Below are positions 26,257 through 37,370 of a stretch of DNA of 64,000 nt, piece after piece; the stretch's first letter is position 1, and every line of letters starts with the position of its first letter. The notes below the pieces were generated by a model. The model searched no databases, was not told the origin of the DNA, and saw only the letters and a list, made by a program, of their open reading frames with translations. Origin of the DNA: Amblyornis subalaris (taxonomy: Eukaryota; Chordata; Aves; Passeriformes; Ptilonorhynchidae); NCBI GenBank assembly GCA_018881555.1, contig JACAXG010000063.1, positions 3,373,930 through 3,437,929 of the forward strand, in the 5' to 3' direction. The translations under genes were made by a program, and so were the position numbers.

Positions 26257-26918
26257 GCCACCTTTGAGCAATTCCTCTATATTCTGCCGTGGGTAATCCA
26301 GAAATCGTTTACCCAGTGCCTACCACCAATTGTCTCTGTGATCAGGAGACCCTAATACACCCTGAAATGTAAATAATTCACACCACGCAAACGCTTTCTC
26401 TCAAAAGCTTGGGTCTGGCTTTATCGAGGGNTTCCACAACACTACAAATAGCTTTTGATGCATTTTAACGTGGCCAGAGGANGTCCTTGCACTCACTAAC
26501 CCCTTCACACAGCCACAATCACAGGACCAGAGGGCTCTNGACCTCCACCACACCACCACCAGCACCAAACCTGCACTGCCACAACACAGCAGCACCAGAG
26601 TGCTCTGCACAAGGCAGCAGAGTAAACTGTACCCACCCTAGGGCAGCACTAGATAGTTGCTTTCAGCAGATGACAGGGCGTTTTTATTTCCAGAACAACA
26701 GAAAATGGAGATTTTGAGGCTAAGAGAAAGCATGTCAAAATGAGAACCTTTTGCTTCTGAATAAACCTTTCCTCTAAAGTTAGATCAGCCTCAAGAACAA
26801 ATAACTGGGGAAAAGAGACTTCCAGTAAACCTAGAAAAGATGTGACAGGACACCCTAGGAGAGAAAAAGAAGAGATCTGTGAGAGAATGGAGAAGGGAAC
26901 ATTTTACAATGTTATATG

Positions 26919-26957
26919 TTATTATATTACACATATTATACATTATTATAATATTAT
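26919..26957. repeat. AT-rich low-complexity (TTATA/ATTAT)
   Basis: Imperfect repetition of ATTAT/TTATA-type units over about 40 bp. No evident function. Confidence 0.7.
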
Positions 26958-29371
26958 TCAGCTGAGCTCCCTGATTATGCCAAACTGGAGTTTAACCNTG
27001 ACTTTCAATCCTTCCCTCACCTTTCCCCCTTTGAAAATGCAAAGGATTGGTATCCTTATTGCAGAGCAAGAAATCTGGGTATCTGTGCTAGCACTCAGCA
27101 GAGAGANTGCAGAACAGATCAGTACCAACAGTGTTGCCTGCCACATTGGTGAAACATCCCTACACATTTTGAAATGCATTTCCATGACAGGCTGGCTTCA
27201 CAAGGCCNAAACCAGTTTAGTTGATTATTTTCAGTACATGTTCCCTCAGCACTCAGAAGATTTCAAATCCTGACAACCTATTACTGAGAAGTATATACGT
27301 TCTGATAGGAAGATCTAAGAATCTGAATTTGGAATATTTTCTGCGTTACTAAAATTAAAAGCACTGAGAATGAAAAGTTTCAATCGATTCAATCCTCAGT
27401 TTAACGTGTCACATTGTCAATTTTTATACTCTGAACCAGAAATGTGACAAAATCAGGGTACAGAAAATAAGAAATAGCTAATTAGCAGAACTTAGCTGTA
27501 AATACCACAACAATCTGCAACGCTCCTGTGGTTTGATAAATGCAATCCATCGATAAACTTCTCCCTTATGAAGTAGCCTGTCTGAAAAAAATAATAAATC
27601 ATGGAGTGATTAATTAAAAACTATATCAATAAATAACTTGAGATTCTAATTTGAAAACTAAGTACTGACCACATAACNTCTTACTTCTAGAAAATCTGAA
27701 GAATCTGCCAGAAACCAAATACACTTTTACCCTTTTAAGGGTGAACTCTGCTATAAAGAAAAGTCCTCAGGAGTGATTATTTTTAACTTTACCGTAGTTA
27801 AGTATCAACACAACGTTTTTATTATAAAGCCTCAAACTTGGAGGATTTAACGTTTCATTCTAAAGGTTTACCAGGACTTTGAGATTTTGAAGTTCGACTT
27901 CAAAGANCAGCATCAGCTTTTAAAGCTTTTTAAAGTGTCACGAAGCAAAAAGCTGTATNATTTAGGTGGGTAAGTGAAGGTCCCAGTAAAAACATGTTAG
28001 CTTCTGGGTTATTCTGGAAGGAATCAACTCCCAGTTTGAATTTCAGATTCTCCATGTATCTAAACTTGTAGTCCCCCAACATCCCCAGCACTGCTTTTTC
28101 CTCTTTTGGGGAACCCAGCTGTCCCATGGGCATTTTTTGGGAAGCACATAAACAGGCGGCAAGATACTACTGAGGCACAGGACTTGCTCAGTCCTGAGGG
28201 ATGCCTTTAGCAAAAGTCTACAGGATTTGTTTTTCCACTCGTGGTCTTTTAAACCTGCCTTGCCACGAGGACACAGCACCAACAGCTGTACTACAAAGTG
28301 CCTTCCCCAGCCCCTTCATCCCTCACCACTCACGCTNCTGCAGCAGGTGGCAGAGGGAGGATGAATTATCTCCAGAGGAACCCACTGCTATTTCACTTCC
28401 CAAACTGAAGCTCAAACCACCGAGCTGGTACATCAAAGATCATTCCACTACCTTTGCTTTTAGTCAATTTATGAAGAGTTCAGTGTCCACTTTTTTGTAA
28501 CACAGACCAAAGGTACCAAGCTTCAGCAGATGGCACAGAAATATTCGCTCCAAGTGCACAGAGCCAGGCTCCTGTGGCTCCGATTCCATGACAATGAGTT
28601 AATTTTCATTCCTGCTCTCACTCTACTCGTTCAAAGTAGGTGCTCATAGGCTGGTCTGAACTCCTGCTACCTTGAAATGCTCTTCAGATGTGCCCAACCT
28701 TACCTGCAGTGTCTCTTTNACCATGATTTAAGCTCATGCAGAAACCATCTTAGAGTCTTGTGTTCTAAATCTGNGTTCTGTATTCTGTGCTTGTACAAGC
28801 AATGTCAAAAAGTTAAGTGTTGTAACCCTAAAATTCAAGCCAACCTGGATTTTTCTTTTACCTCATTTTCCAGCCAGCTACTAATCCATATAATTATTTA
28901 CATTTCAACATAAAATTCTTAATTCAAAGTACAAAATAAAGTATTATAGTTAAAAAGAAAATAGCTTATCTATGTTTAGGCCTAATAGATGTGGGTGCCT
29001 TTTTTTCAAAACATATCCAGGAATCTGGCAATTCAATTTNTAATCCCCAATCCACCGAGATATTTGGAGTAAACACTTTGCAAGAACTGCACTCCAGTGT
29101 TACAGAGCACTCTGGATACAGTAGCATTTGTGCACAAACTATTTATTAAGTTCTGCCTTGGAAGACTTACTACAAGGAAAAGCAAAGTCATGCCAGGATG
29201 TGGTTGGTTTGATAAGTAATGGAAGGAGATTTCATAATACAGAAATCTATTATTCCTTNGGCATAAAGTGCAAGGNAGAAGGAAAGCTAATAACAGCAGC
29301 ACAGGCTTCTNCTAATGGAGAGACAGGTGGATTCTTCCCCCAAAGGGAGCAGNATTAGGGTTTGTACAAGG

Positions 29372-29436
29372 ACTAACAGCTCTAAGTTACTCCAGGTTTG
29401 GAGTAACTAACTCCAAACTCCTCCTAACTAACAGCT
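29372..29436. repeat. Hairpin flanked by 10-bp direct repeats
   Basis: A perfect 10-bp inverted repeat (AGTTACTCCA / TGGAGTAACT) with a 4-base GGTT loop occupies 29385-29408. The decamer ACTAACAGCT occurs at 29372-29381 and again at 29427-29436, so the hairpin lies inside a pair of direct repeats. This arrangement resembles a tiny insertion with a target duplication or a local rearrangement. I recognise no transposon family. Confidence 0.6.
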
Positions 29437-30420
29437 GGAGAAGAGCTCAGCACACGCTGCCTTGGCCACTCGCTCCGTCAGACAGGGGAAGGAACAGGCA
29501 GAAGAGGTGGCACTGGCAGTGATGATATAGCACAAAACTTGTCATGATTTCATTTAAAAAACAAACCAATAAATGAAATTGCATTGTTCTTGTGGAGGNT
29601 TGAAAACCGCTCCAAGGTTTAGCTGCCTTCAGAATGCCATGCTGCTGGGCAAAGAGATGGAAAAAAATACAGGAGTTTCTCATGAAAATGAAATGCATTT
29701 AAGATTTTTAAAAACCCTCATTCAGTCTGCAGTTCTGCTTTCGTGACCCCCTGGGGTTCGGCCACCTTGTATTTTGCCAGTTCTATCTCTCCAGCCATTT
29801 ACTGCTGCCATCAGCTTCATTTCTGAGCTGGGACGTGGGGGTGTGATGGAATCACGCAGTAGAGTTGTTTGAACGATCCAGTGTTGTCTGGGTATCCCTC
29901 TGCCATCTATCATCTAGAAATTTATACTGCTTTTCAGATCACTCAAAGGAATTAAAGCTCTTCAGGACATAATTTCTTTCCCTGCAATTTCTTTTCCTGG
30001 CAAAAGAAAAAAGAAATTCAATCTGTTTTCACTGAAAATCCAAAAAGAACTAGACTACGCACTCAAGCTCAGACAGCTGAACATAAAGGTGTCTGGCTCT
30101 ATATATCCTAATTTTCTCCTCCTGAAATCAAGAGCAATCATCGTATGGATGCGGTATAAAAGCAGGTTCAAAGTGAGCCTCATCTCAGCCGAAGCAGAGA
30201 TCATTTCCTTTTGATGCAGTACAACACAATCAACATCTGTGGGAAACAAAAGCTCCTCATAAGGGCTTACAGAGCACACACAAAAGAGCGGCCCCAGGGG
30301 CGGGTAATCAGTTTACACAGAACTTACTGTACCCTTGTTATCANGATGGAAAACAGCAGCAGAAATTAGGCTGAAGCAAAACTTCGATTTTAGGATTGCT
30401 AAGTGCGTGATCGAAGAGGG

Positions 30421-30900
30421 CACACCGCACCGAGAACCACTCCCCTCAGCAGGCTGCCGGTGCCACTCGTCATCTCAGCAGGCAAAGGGCTGAGCAGGGA
30501 CCTTCAGGTTCCATCCCACAGCTCTGCCTGTCACCGAGGGCAGGCAAAGTCCTCGAGCTGCCACCGCTCTCGCAGAATCCCTCAAGGGAATCCGGGAGCA
30601 ACTGAAAGGACCTGGAGGATTAAGCGCTTTGGAAAGAGTCCACATGCTGTAATTCGAAACACTCCCACTCCCATCTCCTGCCACCAGCGCACCTGGCTCT
30701 GTCACCACCCTCGCCCTGGTGACACGGGGGCAGCGGCGGTGGAAAAACCAGGGATGGGCAGAGCGGAGCCGCAGCAGGGAAGGCTCTGGAAACACGCGGA
30801 GCGGCAGCGGGTCACGGGAGCGCAGCCCCCGGGGGAGCCCTGGGTGGGAAGAGGTCTTCCATCCACGTCAGCCGAAAACCGGGAGGTGAGGAGCACTGAC
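30421..30900. promoter_or_regulatory. CpG-rich island-like patch
   Basis: About 28 CpGs by eye in 480 bp, densest at 30721-30860 with clustered GCGG/CGGAGC elements. It is the strongest CpG-rich stretch in the window. Long open frames cross it on both strands (181 codons + at 30403-30948, 106 and 80 codons -), typical of GC-rich DNA and without a domain I know. A TATAAAAG lies at 30155-30162, but this octamer recurs elsewhere in the window. A promoter, an orphan CpG island or an enhancer are all possible. Confidence 0.4.
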
Positions 30901-31069
30901 AGGCTGGCCCAGAAACGCAAAGACAGAAAAAGTGGAAAAATCACTTAGAACAAAAAATATTCCCTTTTTTTTTCACAAAATAGAAAGCTCTGTTCCATCT
31001 GAAACGTAGAATTTATTTCTGAAATTACATTTCGTTTAATCAATGCCTCTTTTCACATTTAAAGCTTAA

Positions 31070-31260
31070 TTTTGGGAGTTCTAAAAATGGAGTACAAGTC
31101 AAAAGGGAACAATTTTGCATATTTGACCCACGTTTGTGGGTCAATAAAGCCATAAAGATGGCTTTCTATTAATGACCTAAGCATGCCTCGGTTAGTTAAC
31201 TATTTGTCCAAAATGACTGCTCTGGGTCTAACCATGGTCCCAGGGGATGTCCACGTCTGT
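31070..31260. promoter_or_regulatory. Motif-dense block with tandem perfect hairpins
   Basis: Two perfect hairpins stand side by side. The first is TTGACCCAC-GTTT-GTGGGTCAA at 31123-31144, the second AAAGCCAT-AAAG-ATGGCTTT at 31146-31165, with one T between them. The first carries GGGTCA half-sites of nuclear-receptor type, everted with an 8-base gap. Around them lie an octamer-like TTTGCATA (31115-31122), 'ctattaatgacc', GCATGC and an HNF1-like 'ggttagttaactatttg'. The block is repeat-free. A regulatory role is inferred; a structured RNA is the alternative. Confidence 0.3.
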
Positions 31261-32354
31261 GCTATGTAAAGCTCTAAAGTACCATCCTCCGCCTGTCCCA
31301 GTAGCATCACATCATAAAATACAAAGCTTTCTACTGTATTTTCNATACTCTGCAGTAGCCACTTTTTTTAAACAATCCTGTGTCACAACATGAAGCATCT
31401 ATTGTTGCATCAGTCCTGAAAGAGCTCAGACATTTGTAATAGATCCAATGTTACTAGCCTAGTCTGACATCAGAGGGCTGAGGTCTAAAATGCTTCCTCG
31501 GAGGAGCAAGTGTCTGTAAATAACTGTATTGTGTTAAAAGGTCTGAGAGCAGCCCCTTTACCACCTGTCCAGTGCCTGCCTTGAATGTGCTTCCCTGTAG
31601 AGACTCCAACAGCATTTTATATATTTAACAGTTACTATGGAAAGAGATTTTTATCCCCCAGTAANTACTGTCTGGAGGCATTTGCTTGGAATATACTTAA
31701 TTAAAAACGAAAAAAAAGCCTTAAGAGAACTAACCCTATTATATTTCAAAAAACAATTATTTCTGTCATAATTCTGCTGATACTTTATTCTTTGCTTAAG
31801 AGAGAAACCAGACTCCCTTTGCATTCAGGAGGTGTCATGAAGGCCAGCAGGTGTTATTCTGGGCAAGNACTGGCAAACCACAGGTTGCCATTTCACCATG
31901 ACAGAATCCTCACTCTCCCTACTCTATAANAGAATCTAGTGCTATCACCAAAGTAATGNGGCATCTGAGATGAAAGACAGTAAAAAAATTCAGCATCACC
32001 ACTATGAATTCTTCTGTTCCAGCTGCTTTGCTTCTCACTTGGAATTACAATCCTCTGCATCGCCACAACATCATAAGCAACTGCATCAGAAGTGATTAAG
32101 ATATTACACAAAAATGAAGGGTTATCAAACTGAGGGAATCCTGGCTGGATTACGGAGACGAACAGATGAGTAACACTGATCCTGTATGTAAAATAAAGAA
32201 GNGAAATACATGTTCAATGAAATAAACTACCAGCTGTGACACAAATTAGTATTCCCCTCCTGACTTTCCTGGAGCTATGCTGATTTACATCAGGCAAAGG
32301 TCTGTTCCATGGTTTAGCCTTGTCATGTATCATCAGTAACTTCTTTGCAAATTA
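31261..32354. other. Non-coding, no gene seen
   Basis: AT-rich sequence without recognised exon, RNA or repeat up to the start of the CR1 copy. Open frames do not exceed about 72 codons. Confidence 0.45.
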
Positions 32355-32970
32355 TTAACTGTGTGCTGGAGGCCAAGAAGGCCAGTGGTCCCCTGGGGTG
32401 CATCGGGAAGAGCACAGCCAGCAGGTCGAGGGAAGAGATCTTGCCCCTCTGCTCAGCCCTGCTGAGGCACATCTGGAGTGCTGGGTCCAGTTCTGAGCTC
32501 CTCAGGACAAGGGAGACATGGAGCTCATGGAGCAGGTCCAGTGGAGGGTGACAAAGGTGATGAAGGGACTGGAGCATCTCTCTCATGAGGAAAGGCTGAG
32601 GGAGCTGGGCCTGTTCAGCCTCAAGAAGAGATTGAGAGGGGACCCCATCAATGTCTGTCAGTGTCTGAAGGGAGGTGTCAGGGGATGGACCAGGTGGTGT
32701 CCAGCAATAGGACAAGAGGCAATGGGCAGAAACTGATGCACAGGAAGTTCCACCTGAACACGAGGAAGAACTTCTTTGCTGTGTGAGTGACCACACACTG
32801 GAACAGATCACCCAGAGAGGGTGTGGAGTCTCCCTCGCTGGAGATATTCCAGAACCATCTGCATGCAATCCTGTGCNGTGTGCTCTGGGATGGCCCTGCT
32901 TGAGCAGGGAGGTTGGACCAGATGACTCCCTGAGCTTCCTTCCAGCCTGACCCATCCTGTGATCCTTTTC
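32355..32970 (+). mobile_element. CR1 LINE, 5'-truncated copy with 3' end of ORF2 and 3' UTR
   Basis: About 610 bp of a CR1 non-LTR retrotransposon on the + strand, showing the usual landmarks in order. 'agaaggccagtggtcccctg' and 'gggaagagcacagccagcag' begin it. Then come 'ctgctgaggcacatctggag' with 'gctgggtccag', and 'gagctcatggagcaggtcca' with the 'ctgagggagctgggcctgtt' block. 'aggacaagaggcaatgggca', 'gaggaagaacttctttgctg' and 'tggagatattccagaaccat' follow, ending in 'cttccagcctgacccatcct'. The reverse transcriptase core is absent and the reading frame is broken, so it is a dead copy. A 210-codon minus-strand frame across it (32323-32955) is antisense to the element and not a gene. The terminal repeats are degenerate, suggesting some age. 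Confidence 0.95.
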
Positions 32971-35900
32971 TACGTCATGACAGTTGTCTCTTCACTGTGT
33001 CATCAGCAACTCTTCAATATCCATGCAGCCTCCTCCTTGATGTCCTCAATTTTAGCCTCATGCTATAGTGACTCACATATGACAGTCTTTCTTGAAAAAT
33101 GAAACACTTCTGAACTAGAAGTTATTTAGAGCTATAGCAGTTATTCACCAAGGATCTGACATATTTGCTTTAAATAACTGTTCTCCCACTTCTAAACTGG
33201 CTTGGGTTTTATCACATTTAGCCAGCAATATATTTTCAAAATTCCTAGATTCCAGTCCTAGCCCTTTTACCTTCCTGTGTATACCGTTTCATGCTTCCAC
33301 ATAATGAGGCTGTGTGCTTTCTCACTGACAATGCTCTGAAGAGCAAACAGCTTTCCAGCTCTCTCACATGGCTAGTANACCTTAGTTTGCTAGCAAAGAA
33401 ATGGCTGCACATCTCATTTACCACACACATTGAACCTGTGCCTTTGTATTTTTCTCTTCAGGTTGACAGGAGAAACCACAAGGAAAAATCAGAGGACAAA
33501 AGCAAGTGCCTGTGCACAGGTAGTGTTTAGTGCAAGATGCAAACCTCAGGTTTACGAAGGCAATTCTCCACAATTTAGCAAACATGAAGGCTTCCACTCT
33601 AAAGCTGTAGACAAATTTCTCATATCAAACTCCAAAATCTCAGTACTAAGTCAATACCCTCCAGGAAGTGCCTAGTCTGTATTTTAAAGCAGAGATGTTC
33701 AAACAATGCCGTCCCTGCAAAAATAAAACTGCTAGGTGAAAAGAAAATGACCAAAGTCACAATCTGTCCCAGTTAATATTTGCCAAGAGAAAATGACAGT
33801 GGGTGGGTATTTCTTGTGTACGTACAGCATTGTGACCTGTAATGTTGCTTGAACATAGACATCAACTGGGTCCTCAAGTCCAAATCTCTGCTATCTCAGG
33901 CAATCATATTGTATAAACCAGTTCATGCAGCCTCCCACATGCTTTTTCCCCCACTAACAATCCCTAGATAATAGTTTGCTTTATACACTGTGTAAAACTG
34001 GGTATCAAGAAGTATCAAAGCTGTGACAGCTTGTGCCCTAATAAATTGCCTACCAATATCTGTGATGCTGCCGTACACANGTTGCACTGCATCACACCCA
34101 CAGAGATGTTATAAGGCAATAAACTGAAAGGATTGAGTTAAATCTTTGGGACCTTGTTTAATTCATGTGTTCAATATTCCAATTTCCTAAGTAGCTACTT
34201 GCACACAGGACCTTCTCAGGAGATCGTGTTGCTAAAAGTTTTCTTGGACATGCTAACAAGACAAAACCTTGCCAGTTTTATACATATTCGCTGTAAATGG
34301 CACAAACCAAACAATTTTGGTCATCTACCAGCTAGAATTATTCCATGTAGGCTTTTGAAAACATGCTTCCTGTGCTGGACATCTTGTTGCCAGAATCATA
34401 CAAGTGAAGAAACTCCCCTCCTCCCTTGGATGCATCTCTGTATGGAAGATGTGTGAGAGGATGAGAAGGAATATCAAAGACGTTCACTTGTGTCCAGTTA
34501 GACTGGACTCAGTTTCTGCAGATTCAATGAAAAAAAATGAAAAAAGTATGAGATGATGCTTGGGTTGTTTCTCCCTTGCTTTCCAGCACACTGACATATG
34601 CTGAGCTTTATTGCTTGTGAAAGCACCCTTGCAGCCATTCCGTGAGACTTTACACTCTTCCAGAGACGCAATCCTCACTGCACATTACTTGCCATTGGGA
34701 TCTCTCATGCACACTCAGGCCTGGCTTGAGCAATGTTAAATATGGCTAAAAGAATGTTTCAGTGCTGATNGCAACGTTATTCACATTACAGCTNCACCCA
34801 GAGACCCCGCCGGNCTGCAGCAGACACTCGTGCACGGCCCTGGGAGCACACCCTGCTAATCGACCGTGCAGAAGAAACNGAAGAGAAAAAATGAAGCTAC
34901 AAACCTTCCTTAAAGCTGAAAACACGTCTTTTGGACCATGGGCCAGTACCCTTTACCAAACCTGGTCCTTCAGCCTGCGTGGCCGCTGAGCGATGAGACA
35001 CAACACAGAGTAAATCTGCCTGAAGTCACATCTCAAAGATTTCTCCGGCGCCTGGGCGCCCTCAGAGCCATGGTCTTGGTGCTGCATCCACCACTTTTAA
35101 CCCTCACTAGTGACAGGTTCTGCAGATGGGAAAAACCTAAGGTACAGCTCACCTCAATACCTCTGTGAACAGAAGTATGGAGCCTGCCAAATCCTCCCTG
35201 CTCCCACTCCTTTCCGACCCAAAATGGAAAGTGGAAGAAACTGAAGGTCCATGCTTGTTTTCCTTCTTCTTTCCTCGGGACCTGAGGAAGTTAAACCACT
35301 TCCAATGGGGTACAACTATTCACTCAATTTTACCATGTGACATTTCATCCACATTTCTGTTTCCAAGTGCAACAAAATTCCATGATGGAAGAAATGAATG
35401 AGTACTCCCATCCTGTTCATCCCACTGGACACAGAGACTGACTGAAACAAATGCAAAGTAAATTACCTATGAAAAAGCTGAATCCCACAACAAACAACTA
35501 TTAAATCTACTTCCTTGCTGCCTAAACCCCAGAACCTCTGAAAAAGAAATAACAAAAAAATTTAAAGGCATGCTGAATTACAGCCTATTTAGAGGCCTAC
35601 TGTGCAAGGGGTTACCACACAAATAAACGTGATGAAACCTACCCAGAAAATACTTTTTTTTCTCTCTCTCTCTNTTCAGAATGGGTTGAGGTAAATGAGA
35701 CTCTTAACTCATTTGGAGCTAAAATGGCCTGGCTCAACAGTTGCTTCAGAAATATCTTGCTTTTGTCTACTACCTTCACCTGTAGCATAGTTGCCCTCCT
35801 ACTTCTACATTTTTGCAAGGGAAATTAGGCACATTACTGTGGTTAAAAAAAAAAGACACAATTCTACAACAGTATCATCACCCCTGATTCAGCCTACACT

Positions 35901-36589
35901 TGGAGGAATTGCTGGTTTCTCCACCACTGAGCACAGTGCTCATATTGTGTGCAGTATGTTTCAGTGCTACCACCTCAAATTCAGAATATTTACNTTGCTT
36001 TTACATCCCACTTTGACTGTGTCTTCAACTCCCCACTCATTCACTTCTCAGCATCTGAATAGGCAAACACACCACAGTTCTGGATCATCACTTAAGTCTT
36101 CAATTCACTGACTATCTCCTCCTGCTGATTCACAGGCTTAAACCTCAGTAACTACCACTGATTTCACAATTTCTAAGGCAATCTAATATCAAAGGGAGTC
36201 ATTACATGAGAAAATTGTGCTACTTACAAATAAAAACCAAGGTTATTCAAAGGCACATAAACACAAGCTCACTCCTGGAGGAGGCAGAAAATTAATTTCT
36301 GATACATGCATAGTTTACCTAAGCTGCAGGATGACAATTTACACTTGTACAAGATTGGACATCCACCCATTATTGCTGTTGCTTCCCCTGTCTGATAATT
36401 TCCTCCACAGCTTGTGTTGGTATCCATGGCAGCTGTGCGTCCCACCGGGNGCCTGTGGAAAACACCCTCCAAGTGGGGACACACAGAAAGTATGGGCAGA
36501 GGGAAAAAAATAACACTCACAGGGTTTCGAAGTCAAAAAGGTTGCACTTTGATATTTAATTTAAAAAGCATGTTAATTAGAGATTACCG
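32971..36589. other. Non-coding stretch, no gene seen
   Basis: No gene recognised. A short segment at 33862-33925 may be an old repeat relic. A CT-rich run lies near 35651-35675. Open frames reach about 106 codons (35791-36111, +) without motif. Single N positions are common. Confidence 0.45.
33862..33925. mobile_element. Possible degraded CR1-like 3' relic
   Basis: 'gggtcctcaagtccaaatct' followed by 'ctgctatctcaggcaatcat' resembles the 'gatcatcaagtccaa' tail of minus-strand CR1 copies. The rest has diverged too far to be sure. Confidence 0.3.
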
Positions 36590-36760
36590 AAAGTGAAATA
36601 GGTCACAATACAGCGACGGAAAGTGGTAATTAATGTACCACTAAAATAAATGCTAAAAGCCAAAACCAAAGTAACCCCCTAAACAATAATTCTGTCAATA
36701 ATGAGTAAATAGTGAATCCTCCACACTTTTTATGCCCTTTTCCCTGCATTCTTCTCACAC
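36590..36760. promoter_or_regulatory. Enhancer-like block, inverted repeat around ATTA core
   Basis: An inverted repeat AGTGGTA / TACCACT (36622-36628 and 36636-36642) encloses ATTAATG. 'aggtcac', 'aaacaataattctgtcaataatgag' (in two parts: a SOX-like AACAAT followed by TAAT sites) and several TAAA motifs surround it. It is repeat-free. The regulatory call rests on motif density alone. Confidence 0.22.
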
Positions 36761-37079
36761 ACAGGCNATTGCATTATTAAGAGCCAGTCGAAATGACATT
36801 TTGGCAGTGGTACCCAGAGGGCAGTGGAGAAGACAGCATGTCCCAGACATTTTTTTTCCAGNGACTCCTTGCTTAATTCCAGCCACTACCAGCTTTCCCT
36901 GAACATAATTCAGTCANACAGAGAGAACAAAAAAATTTGCAGAAATGTCACATCAAGATTCTGCCAGTGAAGACAATTATTTAAAAGTCAATGTCTCATG
37001 TAGCAGGACCAAAGCGACACAGGGGTCAGGGCTGGCTGGGAGCACGGGGGCAAAGCCAAACTTCAAGCATCATAAGTTT
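36761..37079. other. Non-coding, no gene seen
   Basis: No recognised gene or repeat. Three single N positions occur within 160 bp. Confidence 0.4.
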
Positions 37080-37370
37080 GAGGATTTGTTTAGGCTAGGA
37101 AAATGCTAGTAAGTACAACCAAAACACCAATAGTATATAAATCTCCCAGAGGCATTTCTAGTACAAATCGGAGCAAGGCAATCCGGCCCTCAGCGCTGCA
37201 CCACCTGAACACCTGCACTATTTGTGTTAAAGGATAAAAATCTTTCCCCAAAGCTTTATCATTAAGCCCAAATACTATTCTCCTGAACTTCCTCTTGCAG
37301 TAAAAGCTAGTGGAAGATGTGAAAATAAACGTCTGACAAAACAGCCTTATCATAAGAGGCCATTTAAAAC
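37080..37370. promoter_or_regulatory. Enhancer-like block, tentative
   Basis: A repeat-free block with 'caccacctgaacacctgcac' (two E-boxes in close order at about 37200-37220), 'taaaggataaaaatc', 'tttatcattaagcccaaata' and 'ccttatcataagagg' (a GATA inverted pair, TTATCATAA). An 87-codon minus-strand frame (37090-37353) has no recognised motif. Confidence 0.22.

Larger units (their letters stand above)
24546..30420. other. Non-coding stretch, no gene seen
   Basis: No gene recognised over almost 6 kb. Visible features are a C9-A12 double homopolymer (24918-24938), a C11 run (26246-26256) and an AT-rich trinucleotide-like patch (26919-26957). Also present are a CCACCA/CAC-rich piece (about 26546-26590), a GT/ATAA motif-rich block near 27340-27560 and the inverted repeat at 29385-29408. 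Open frames reach 143 codons (26842-27273) with no motif. Single N positions are frequent from 26100 to 29600. Confidence 0.5.

Noticed and set aside
30155..30162. TATAAAAG as a promoter TATA box
   Set aside because: The octamer occurs several times in this AT-rich window; no start-site context follows closely.
30403..30948. 181-codon + strand open frame
   Set aside because: It lies in the CpG-rich patch where stops are rare, is overlapped by open frames on the other strand, and shows no domain.
32323..32955. 210-codon minus-strand open frame
   Set aside because: It is antisense to the CR1 copy on the + strand and has no independent support.
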